Source: Gammaproteobacteria bacterium
Lineage (GTDB): Bacteria > Pseudomonadota > Gammaproteobacteria > DSM-26407
Direction of reading: 5' to 3'
Assembly: GCA_028694565.1 (NCBI GenBank)
Contig: JAQVKR010000107.1
Span: 1-7,884 of the forward strand
DNA: 7,884 nucleotides
This document shows, piece after piece, positions 1 through 4,710 of the stretch (positions within the stretch are counted from its first letter, which is position 1; each line of letters opens with the position of its first letter). A model generated the notes under the pieces. That model ran no database searches, was not told the origin of the DNA, and was given only the letters and a program-made list of their open reading frames with translations. A program made the position numbers and the translations under genes.

Positions 1-1
1 G

Positions 2-70
2 ACGTGCGCTATTCCGATCTGCCGCGGCCAGGGCCCGGGGCTCGTCGGTGCCGATGCGGTAACGCCGGCC
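2..70 (-). other. In-frame coding remnant beyond the amber stop of the 71-433 gene
   Basis: Reading the minus strand past the TAG at 73-71 in the same frame gives 23 further codons with no stop before the window edge, starting GRRYRIGTDEPRALAAA. This looks like the natural C-terminal strand and helix of the upstream protein: 'DGRR-(F/Y)-RIGTDEP-xxL' is the kind of ending expected of small PH-like bacterial membrane proteins, with an acidic or polar residue where the stop now lies. The sequence shows the open frame directly; that it was once, or still is, part of the same protein is inference. The true end of the frame lies outside the window. Confidence 0.55.
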
Positions 71-433
71 CTAGGCGAGGGCGATCTCCACCGCCTCCAG
101 GCCGTAGACGTTGAACAGCCAGCCGTGGGGCGTGTAGCGGACGCCCCAGCCGTAGTACCAGCGGTTGCGCACCGGTTCCGCCGCGGTGATCTCCGCCAGC
201 GGGAAGGTCCGGCGGATCAGCCCGACGCCGAAGCGCAGGTCCACCCCGCGCGGGTCCACCTCCACCGTCAGGCGCCAGAACAGCAGCAGGGCCGGAACCA
301 GAATCGCGAGCGCCACGCCCAGCGCCGGGTGCCAGCCCTTCACGGCGATGACCGCCAGCACCACCAGCGCGGCCCCGCCCAGCAGAACCACCTGCAGGGT
401 GCCGAACTGGACGTGGCGGTAGTGGACGGTCAT
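71..433 (-). CDS. Small two-helix membrane protein with PH-like C-terminal half, apparently truncated by TAG
   Basis: A 120-residue protein as it stands. Two hydrophobic segments (about residues 12-31 and 37-53) form a hairpin in the inner membrane. They are followed by a strand-rich segment from about 55 containing FGVGLIRRTFPLAEI and a Trp/Tyr/Gly-rich stretch (RNRWYYGWGVRYTPHGW, 90-106), typical of small bacterial PH-like membrane proteins. No enzymatic motif is visible and the function is unknown. The ATG lies only 6 nt past the stop of the upstream AhpD-like gene, so the two are probably co-transcribed; no strong ribosome binding site precedes it. The oddity is the end: the TAG is followed in frame by a convincing family-like C-terminal tail. 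The gene may therefore be a recent nonsense pseudogene, a slightly shortened functional protein, or carry a sequencing error. The coding call is solid; the family assignment is tentative. Confidence 0.7.
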   Translation of the reverse strand: MTVHYRHVQFGTLQVVLLGGAALVVLAVIAVKGWHPALGVALAILVPALLLFWRLTVEVDPRGVDLRFGVGLIRRTFPLAEITAAEPVRNRWYYGWGVRYTPHGWLFNVYGLEAVEIALA

Positions 434-439
434 GGAGAG

Positions 440-781
440 TCAGGCGCCGAAGACCCGCTCCATCACCTCGAGGGCGAAGCGGGCCGAGACGGTGGCGGGG
501 CCACCGCCCATCTCCATGCCCACCTCCACCGCCTCGAGCACCTCCTCCGGCGTGGCGCCGGCGAGCGCCGCCTGCTCGATATGCCACTGCATGCACGACT
601 CGCAGTCGATGGTCACGGAGATGCCGACGGCGATGAGCTCCTTGTGCCGCCTCGCCAGCGCACCGTCGCCGAAGGCCGCCCGCTCCATGTCGAGGAAGGC
701 GGCATAGACGCCCGATTTGAGCTCCAGCAGGCGCTGGTGCGCCCGCCTGCGCCGGCGCGACATCTCGTCGAATCTGTCCAT
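440..781 (-). CDS. Carboxymuconolactone decarboxylase / AhpD-like family protein
   Basis: A 113-residue all-helical cytoplasmic protein of the CMD/AhpD superfamily. Members include gamma-carboxymuconolactone decarboxylase and the alkylhydroperoxidase AhpD. The diagnostic core is KELIAVGISVTIDCESCMQWH (47-67). E48, C60, C63 and H67 fall at exactly the spacing of the catalytic Glu, CxxC and His of mycobacterial AhpD (E118, C130, C133, H137), so a redox-active, peroxidase-like role fits better than decarboxylation. The following ATPEEVLEAVEVGMEMGGGP (76-95) is also typical of the family. The length matches single-domain members. The ATG is 28 nt downstream of the preceding gene's stop and its own stop lies 6 nt before the small membrane protein gene, suggesting a three-gene unit. 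Electron donor and substrate cannot be read from the sequence. The basic N-terminus (RRRRR at 9-13) is noticeable but has no assigned meaning. Confidence 0.9.
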   Translation of the reverse strand: MDRFDEMSRRRRRAHQRLLELKSGVYAAFLDMERAAFGDGALARRHKELIAVGISVTIDCESCMQWHIEQAALAGATPEEVLEAVEVGMEMGGGPATVSARFALEVMERVFGA

Positions 782-809
782 CCGCGGCTTCTGTGGCGAA
801 TTCTCCGGT

Positions 810-1136
810 TCAGAAATTGTAGCGCTTGCCCTCCGTGGACCAGAGGTAGAGCCGTTCGCTGAAGGGCAGGGTCATGATGATGCGGGCCGATTTCTTGATT
901 CCGGCCACGACCTCGCCGCGGCAAAGCAGGGATACCTCGTGCCTGGTCCGGTTGCAGATGGCGTCTGCGCTCTCCACGAAATGATGTCCCTCGAGCCGGT
1001 TGATGACCAGCGTCTCGCCGTCGCTCCGATTCTCGACCGGAAGAATCACGAACAGCGTGAACTGCGTGTAGGCCACGTAGAGGAAAAAGCCCAGCAGCAC
1101 GAGCGACAACAACGAGGTATTGCGCTTTTTCGACAT
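810..1136 (-). CDS. Hypothetical single-helix membrane-anchored protein
   Basis: A 108-residue protein that I do not assign to a family. The N-terminus is short and basic (MSKKRN), followed by one hydrophobic helix at about 8-33. The remaining soluble part of about 75 residues probably faces the periplasm and contains two cysteines 11 residues apart (C61, C72) that could form a disulfide. I chose the ATG at 1136 because a good Shine-Dalgarno (GGAGGT, 1151-1146) lies 9 nt upstream; an in-frame ATG at 1187 would add 17 residues without such a site. Base composition is less GC-rich than the neighbours, with AAA, AAT and ATT codons that are scarce elsewhere in the window. This could mean later acquisition or simply weak expression. 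It is followed after 28 nt by the AhpD-like gene and may be the first gene of that unit. Confidence 0.7.
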   Translation of the reverse strand: MSKKRNTSLLSLVLLGFFLYVAYTQFTLFVILPVENRSDGETLVINRLEGHHFVESADAICNRTRHEVSLLCRGEVVAGIKKSARIIMTLPFSERLYLWSTEGKRYNF

Positions 1137-1281
1137 ATCCCTTGCACCTCCAGAGTGTAACCATCGCCCGTCCCGGACGATCAGCAATGCCCCTTGCTAT
1201 TCAGTAGCATAGGATACTCCAACGGTACAAAGCGCGAACTTCGTCATGCATCGGCGTCCACGGCCGCGAACATGGCCGGGA
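1137..1281 (-). promoter_or_regulatory. AT-richer intergenic segment with strong RBS, probable promoter region of the 810-1136 gene
   Basis: This 145-nt gap contains the GGAGGT ribosome binding site (1151-1146) that fixes the start of the downstream gene. It also holds a locally AT-rich patch around 1190-1250 that stands out from the GC-rich surroundings. On the minus strand the patch includes TATCCT and TATGCT hexamers, either of which could be a -10 element, but neither has a convincing -35 at the right spacing. I therefore call it a likely promoter-bearing region without defining the promoter. No hairpin followed by a T-tract was found after the stop at 1282. Confidence 0.35.
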
Positions 1282-1824
1282 TCAGCCGGCGACACCCGGG
1301 GGGGAGCGCAGCATCCGCCGCCCGTAGGTGAGCTGCACCAGGCCGGTGTCGAAGGTGCGGGCCTCCTTCAGGCGCAGGGTGCGGGTCGGGTGCCCTCCCT
1401 GGAACAGGGGTATGCCCTCGCCCAGGACCAGGGGGTGGACCGAGAGCACGAACTCGTCCACCAAGTCGCGCTCCAGGAAGGCGTGCGCCAGCCGCGCACC
1501 GCCCACCAGCCAGATATCGCGCCCCGGCCGCGCGCGCAGGGCGGCGATGAAGTCGGCCGGGTTGTCCGCCACGAAGGAGACATGGGCGTCCCGCTGGCCG
1601 GCGCGGGTGCGGGAGAAGACGTAGCCCCGGGTGTCGGCATAGGGATAGTCGCCGAAGGTGAGCAACTGCTCGTAGGTCGCCCGCCCCATCAGCACCGTGT
1701 CGATGCCGGCGTAGAAGGCCCGGTAGCCGTAGTCCTGGTCGGTGAACAGCCAGTCCACCGCCCCGTCCGGCCGCGCGACGCAGCCGTCGAGGCTGGTGGC
1801 GATGAAGAGAATGACCCTGCGCAT
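1282..1824 (-). CDS. Dihydrofolate reductase family protein (RibD C-terminal-like fold)
   Basis: A 180-residue cytoplasmic protein of the RibD_C/DHFR-like superfamily, whose members use NADPH to reduce pterin- or pyrimidine-like substrates; many stand-alone members have no known substrate. Visible family landmarks are the N-terminal strand with SLDG (11-14), VLMGRATYE (44-52), the cofactor-binding IWLVGGARLAHAFL (104-117) and VDEFVLSVHPLVLGEGIPLF (122-141). It lacks the deaminase domain of true RibD, and length matches stand-alone YyaP/YwjB-type proteins. I chose the ATG at 1824 because the family begins directly with the first strand (MRRVILFIATSLDG) and a GGGTGG-like site precedes it; the in-frame ATG at 1848 has no ribosome binding site. 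A run of seven G bases at 1298-1304 lies in the last codons, so a slip there would alter only the final residues. It is not clearly functionally linked to its neighbours. Confidence 0.9.
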   Translation of the reverse strand: MRRVILFIATSLDGCVARPDGAVDWLFTDQDYGYRAFYAGIDTVLMGRATYEQLLTFGDYPYADTRGYVFSRTRAGQRDAHVSFVADNPADFIAALRARPGRDIWLVGGARLAHAFLERDLVDEFVLSVHPLVLGEGIPLFQGGHPTRTLRLKEARTFDTGLVQLTYGRRMLRSPPGVAG

Positions 1825-1868
1825 GGGATATCCACCCGCGACGCCCATACGGAAAGTGTAGCGGAAGC

Positions 1869-1889
1869 CGGCGCGGACCGGCCGCGCCG
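1869..1889. repeat. Perfect 8-bp stem inverted repeat between two minus-strand genes
   Basis: CGGCGCGG and CCGCGCCG flank a 5-nt loop in the 86-nt gap between the GNAT stop (1911) and the RibD-like start (1824). In RNA this would be a strong hairpin. No T-tract follows on either strand, so it does not meet the definition of an intrinsic terminator. In DNA this GC-rich, an 8-bp stem is only mildly unusual. It could attenuate or stabilise the transcript between the two genes. Confidence 0.35.
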
Positions 1890-1910
1890 CGCGGAATCAC
1901 CGCCTCCGGC

Positions 1911-2420
1911 TCACCCCCCGTCCGCGAGGGCCTCGAGCGCCGGGCCGCTGACGCGAAAGCCGGTCCACTCCTCCAGCGGCTCGCCGCCGAGGGCGCGGTA
2001 GAAATCGATGGCCGGCGCGTTCCAGTCCAGCACCGACCACTCCAGCCGCCCGCAGCCGCGCTCGCGCGCCAGGGCCGCCAGCCGCACCAGCAGGGCCTTG
2101 CCGATGCCGTGGCCCCGGTAGTCCGGGCGCACGTAGAGGTCCTCCAGGTAGATGCCCGGACGGGCGAGGAAGGTGGAAAAGTTGTGGAAAAACAGCGCGA
2201 ACCCGGCCGCCGCGCCCCCGTGCTCGGCGATCAGCACCTCGGCCATCGGCCGGGCGCCGAACAGCCAGGCGTGCAGCGCCGCCTCGTCCGCCACCACCTC
2301 GTGGGCCAGCTGTTCGTAGGCGGCCAGTTCGTGGATGAAGGCGAGGATCCGGGGCACGTCCCCGGGAGTGGCGAAGCGCAGGCGGGTGCCGGCCGGGTTG
2401 CCGCCGTCGATGCTGTCCAT
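1911..2420 (-). CDS. GNAT N-acetyltransferase, diamine/thialysine acetyltransferase-like
   Basis: A 169-residue cytoplasmic GNAT enzyme that transfers acetyl from acetyl-CoA to an amine. The sequence resembles the spermidine/spermine acetyltransferase (SAT1/SAT2) branch: an N-terminal ATPGDVPRILAFIHELAAYE, then GFALFFHNFSTF, then YLEDLYVRPDYRGHGIGKALL with the acetyl-CoA pyrophosphate loop RGHGIGK (102-108). E93 in YLEDLYV and Y141 in DFYRALGG correspond to the Glu and Tyr regarded as catalytic in human SSAT. The substrate could be a polyamine, thialysine or another small amine and is not determined here. It is a paralogue of the protein at 2910-3437. An in-frame ATG at 2447 would add nine residues (MAPPETEIP) but has no ribosome binding site, whereas a weak GGAA precedes 2420; the start remains uncertain. 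Confidence 0.9.
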   Translation of the reverse strand: MDSIDGGNPAGTRLRFATPGDVPRILAFIHELAAYEQLAHEVVADEAALHAWLFGARPMAEVLIAEHGGAAAGFALFFHNFSTFLARPGIYLEDLYVRPDYRGHGIGKALLVRLAALARERGCGRLEWSVLDWNAPAIDFYRALGGEPLEEWTGFRVSGPALEALADGG

Positions 2421-2474
2421 GGGGATTTCCGTCTCGGGAGGGGCCATGGTCGCGCAGGATAACCCATGCGGCCC

Positions 2475-2494
2475 GGAGAGAAAGCCCCCGGCTT
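2475..2494 (-). terminator. Possible weak intrinsic terminator after the 81-aa membrane protein gene
   Basis: On the minus strand AAGCC-GGG-GGCTT forms a 5-bp stem with a 3-nt loop, continuing into TTTCTCTCC. The hairpin is short and the tail is a broken T-tract interrupted by C, so termination would be inefficient. It lies 23-42 nt past the stop at 2517 and before the GNAT start at 2420, a sensible place. The call is weak. Confidence 0.3.
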
Positions 2495-2516
2495 CGCGGT
2501 CCGGCCCGCGGGGCCG

Positions 2517-2762
2517 CTACCCGGCGGGATCCCCGCTGCCGGGGCGGGAGAGAATTCCCTTCAGCCGGGCCGTGCCGATGACCTGCAGCACGTAGCCGAC
2601 GCCGACGAAGAACACCACCGAGGCCAGCAGGCTGGCCTTGACGGGGTCCATCTGTCCGGCGTCCTCACGCACGATCACAATCACCACGCAGGCCACCGCC
2701 GCCAGGTAGGAGAGCACGGAGGTCGCGATGGCAATCTTCTGTCCGAGGGTTTTCATAGGCAT
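2517..2762 (-). CDS. Small two-helix inner-membrane protein, function unknown
   Basis: An 81-residue protein with two clear hydrophobic helices, about residues 11-31 and 45-65, joined by a short polar loop (REDAGQMDPVKA) and ending in a charged, Gly/Pro-rich tail. I recognise no catalytic or binding motif and give no function. Two ATG codons lie close together (2762 and 2756, MPMKTLG); neither has a visible Shine-Dalgarno, so the start could be either. Only 41 nt separate the upstream intrinsic terminator (2804-2832) from the start, so any promoter of its own must lie in or overlap that terminator, or the gene relies on read-through. Regular codon use and the paired helices support a real gene. 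Confidence 0.7.
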   Translation of the reverse strand: MPMKTLGQKIAIATSVLSYLAAVACVVIVIVREDAGQMDPVKASLLASVVFFVGVGYVLQVIGTARLKGILSRPGSGDPAG

Positions 2763-2803
2763 GTCGTGCCGTCGTCAGCGCCATCCGCCACCCGCGGCGG
2801 CAG

Positions 2804-2832
2804 AAAAAACGGCCCGCGCTTGTCGCGGGCCG
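2804..2832 (-). terminator. Rho-independent terminator of the trhA-GNAT-GNAT unit
   Basis: On the minus strand a perfect 9-bp stem, CGGCCCGCG / CGCGGGCCG with a 5-nt loop (ACAAG), is followed immediately by six T residues (2809-2804). This is a textbook intrinsic terminator. It lies 78 nt past the stop of the GNAT gene at 2910 and ends the transcript coming from trhA and the two acetyltransferases. It is directional: the A-run precedes the stem on the plus strand. Confidence 0.9.
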
Positions 2833-2909
2833 AAGCGAGTAGCAATCCGAGAATCGAAAAGGATTCCAGGACAGGTTAGCCGCGCCCGCCGGCCGCGCCT
2901 TGACCTGCC

Positions 2910-3437
2910 TCAAGCGCCCGGCAGGGGCTTGAGCGGATCGTCGCCCCCCTCGGCGGCCAGCTCCGACAGCGCCTCGCCCGTGAGGCGGTAGATGTTCCAC
3001 TCGTCCTTGGCCATGGCGCCCGCGGCCTCGTAGAAGGCCGCCGCCCGCTCGTCGTGGGCCAGCACCCACCACTCCAGGCGGCCGCAGCCGCGCGCGCGGG
3101 TCAGCCGCGCCAGGTAGGCCAGCAAGCTGCGCCCGACGCCTTCCCCCCGCCACCGGGGACGCACGTAGAGGTCCTCCAGGTGCAGTCCGCAGCGGCCACG
3201 GAAGGTGGAGAAGATATCGTAGAACAGGGCGAAGCCCGCCACCTCGCCGCCGATCTCCGCGAACACCACCTCGGCGCTGGGCCGCGGGCCGAACAGCGCC
3301 TCGCCCAGGCTCTCCTCGGTGGCCACCACCTCGTGGGAGAGCTCCAGGAACTCGGCCAGCTCCTGGAACATCTCCAGGACCCGGGGCACATCCCGCGCCC
3401 GCGCCGGAACGATTCGCAGTGTTCGGTCCCCACCCAT
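2910..3437 (-). CDS. GNAT N-acetyltransferase, diamine/thialysine acetyltransferase-like (paralogue)
   Basis: A 175-residue GNAT acetyltransferase closely related to the one at 1911-2420: by hand alignment about 80 identities over roughly 150 positions. Shared blocks are DVPRxL, HEVVA, LFGxRPxAEV, GFALF, FSTF, LEDLYVRP and RGCGRLEW. The acetyl-CoA loop is RGEGVGR (97-103); E88 (HLEDLYV) and Y136 (AAFYEAAG) match the catalytic Glu and Tyr of the SSAT branch. The C-terminus carries a short extra tail (DDPLKPLPGA) that its paralogue lacks. The ATG is preceded by a modest GGGG element 8 nt upstream and lies 45 nt after the preceding GNAT gene. It is the last gene of the unit that begins with trhA and ends at the terminator 2804-2832. 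The substrate is unknown; the polyamine-like assignment comes from family resemblance only. Confidence 0.92.
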   Translation of the reverse strand: MGGDRTLRIVPARARDVPRVLEMFQELAEFLELSHEVVATEESLGEALFGPRPSAEVVFAEIGGEVAGFALFYDIFSTFRGRCGLHLEDLYVRPRWRGEGVGRSLLAYLARLTRARGCGRLEWWVLAHDERAAAFYEAAGAMAKDEWNIYRLTGEALSELAAEGGDDPLKPLPGA

Positions 3438-3482
3438 GTCACGCGCCCCGGTGATGGCCGCCGCCCGCGGCCGGCGCGGCGC

Positions 3483-3950
3483 TCACAGCAGCACCTTCAG
3501 CTTGCGCCCCCCGGTGACCGCGAAACCCTCCCGCTCGTAGAAGCGCAGGGTGCGCTCGAACTCCGGCAGGGGCGGCGTGGTCACTTCCAGGCGGCGCCAG
3601 CTCCGCTCCCGGCCGTGGGCCTTCGCCGTCTCCAGCAGGCGCCGCCCGATGCCCGCCGCGCGCCAGGACGGGGCCACGTAGAGCTCGGTGATGATGCCGA
3701 AGGCGCCCTCGGCGTAGAGGGCGTGGCAGGGCGACAGCGCCACGAACCCGGCGGGCGCCCCCGCCTCGGCGAGGTAGACGGCCGCGAGCCCCTGCTCCAG
3801 GAACAGCCGGCTGCGGGCCGTCGTCTCCCGCAGGTCGAAGCCGAAGTGGCGCACCCCGGTCCGGTCCATGATTTCCCCGAGCAGGTCGCCGAGCAGCCGG
3901 GCCACGGTTTCCGCGTCCCCGGGCGCCGCGGGACGGATACGTGCGCTCAT
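3483..3950 (-). CDS. GNAT N-acetyltransferase, distinct subfamily
   Basis: A 155-residue GNAT enzyme only distantly related to its two GNAT neighbours. The fold is seen as the opening strand ARIRPAAPGDAETVARLL, a central GFVALSPC strand, ITELYVAPSWRAAGIGRRLLETA containing the acetyl-CoA loop RAAGIG (97-102), and the C-terminal TLRFYEREGF (134-143) with Y138 in the usual general-acid position. It lacks the LEDLYVRP signature of the SSAT-like pair. Its substrate cannot be inferred. I prefer the ATG at 3950, with GGGAG about 11 nt upstream; an in-frame GTG at 3959 would add three residues but lies too close to that site. It starts 28 nt after the trhA stop and is followed by another GNAT gene after 45 nt, consistent with co-transcription. 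Confidence 0.9.
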   Translation of the reverse strand: MSARIRPAAPGDAETVARLLGDLLGEIMDRTGVRHFGFDLRETTARSRLFLEQGLAAVYLAEAGAPAGFVALSPCHALYAEGAFGIITELYVAPSWRAAGIGRRLLETAKAHGRERSWRRLEVTTPPLPEFERTLRFYEREGFAVTGGRKLKVLL

Positions 3951-3978
3951 CCTCGCCACATCTCCCGGTCATGCCCCT

Positions 3979-4596
3979 TCAGGCCACGTAGAGGGCCACG
4001 GTGAAATAATGGCAGAGGCTGCCCGCCAGCACGAACAGGTGCCAGATGCCGTGGAAATGGCGCACCCGCTTGTCGAAGACGTAGAAGACCACGCCCACGG
4101 TGTAGAGGATGCCGCCGGCCAGGAGCCAGGCCACGCCCGCGGGCGCCAGGAACTCCAGCAGCGGCCCCAGGGCGATCACCCCGATCCAGCCCATCACCAG
4201 GTAGATGGCGATGGGCAGGATCCGGCGTCCCTGGCGGGGCAGGGAGTCGAGCACGATGCCCACCACCGCCAGCCCCCAGTTGATGGCGAACAGGGACCAG
4301 CCCAGCGCGCCGCGCAGGGCCACCAGCATGAACGGGGTGTAGGTCCCGGCGATGAGCAGGTAGATGGCGTGGTGGTCCAGCCGGCGCAGGATCGACTTCG
4401 CCGGACCGCGCACGCTGTGGTAGAGGGTGGAGAAGGTGTAGAGCGCCAGCAGGGTGGCGCCATAGATGGAGAAGCTGACGATCTTCCAGGGGTCGCCCCC
4501 GCCGGCGGCGATCATCACCAGGACCACCAGGCCCACCAGCGCCGCGCCGGCACCCAGCAGGTGGGTGATGCTGTTGAACCGCTCCCCCTCGTACAT
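3979..4596 (-). CDS. trhA: Hemolysin III / TrhA family (PAQR-like) seven-helix membrane protein
   Basis: A 205-residue integral inner-membrane protein with seven predicted hydrophobic helices, the normal length for bacterial hemolysin III/YqfA proteins of the PAQR superfamily. Diagnostic motifs in order: ERFNSITHLLGAG (5-17), STLYHS (56-61), LDHHAIYLLIAGTYTPF (73-89) and HGIWHLFVLAGSLCHY (182-197). H60, H182 and H186 are the probable metal ligands by analogy with PAQR receptors. The family is linked to membrane lipid and energy homeostasis; the 'hemolysin' name is historical and does not imply a toxin. The ATG at 4596 has an excellent Shine-Dalgarno (GGGAGG at 4610-4605, 8 nt away). It heads a unit with two GNAT genes and is divergent from the VKOR gene. 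The family call is certain; the physiological role is known only generally. Confidence 0.95.
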   Translation of the reverse strand: MYEGERFNSITHLLGAGAALVGLVVLVMIAAGGGDPWKIVSFSIYGATLLALYTFSTLYHSVRGPAKSILRRLDHHAIYLLIAGTYTPFMLVALRGALGWSLFAINWGLAVVGIVLDSLPRQGRRILPIAIYLVMGWIGVIALGPLLEFLAPAGVAWLLAGGILYTVGVVFYVFDKRVRHFHGIWHLFVLAGSLCHYFTVALYVA

Positions 4597-4644
4597 GGGC
4601 GCTGCCTCCCTTGTTGAGTGGATTCCGCCGGGAACCGAGCTGGA

Positions 4645-4674
4645 ATCCTACACCCAGCGGGCGGAGACTGACAG
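4645..4674 (-). promoter_or_regulatory. Candidate sigma-70-type promoter for trhA
   Basis: On the minus strand CTGTCA (4674-4669) resembles a -35 element and TAGGAT (4650-4645) a -10 element, each matching consensus at four of six positions, with an 18-nt spacer. The leader would be about 40 nt and includes the strong GGGAGG site. Position in the divergent gap between trhA and the VKOR gene is appropriate. On the plus strand, TGCGAAAAT at 4682-4690 could be an extended -10 for the VKOR gene, and TTGCGA (4681) with TAAGGT (4704) at 17-nt spacing is an alternative that would require the GTG at 4747 as start. None can be proven by eye. Confidence 0.3.
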
Positions 4675-4710
4675 GCATCCTTGCGAAAATCACCCGCCGT
4701 GCCTAAGGTA

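Noticed and set aside
125..862. Plus-strand open frame of 245 codons at the left end
   Set aside because: It runs antisense to the AhpD-like and small membrane protein genes, with no recognisable motif and shadow-like composition.
1298..1304. Run of seven G bases near the end of the RibD-like gene as a frameshift or G-quadruplex signal
   Set aside because: A single G run cannot form a quadruplex alone, and a slip here would change only the last few residues after the conserved domain.
1244..1900. Alternative minus-strand frame across the RibD-like gene
   Set aside because: Arg/Gly/Pro/His-rich without motifs; the frame at 1282-1824 carries the SLDG, MGRATYE and VGGARL landmarks.
3054..4004. 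Plus-strand open frame of 316 codons across the two GNAT genes
   Set aside because: Low-complexity shadow (Gln, Arg, Ala, His, Pro) of two genes with clear acetyl-CoA-binding motifs on the minus strand.
4681..4710. TTG at 4681 as the start of the VKOR gene
   Set aside because: No ribosome binding site precedes it, and the segment contains promoter-like sequence and lies before the signal peptide; ATG 4711 or GTG 4747 are more likely.
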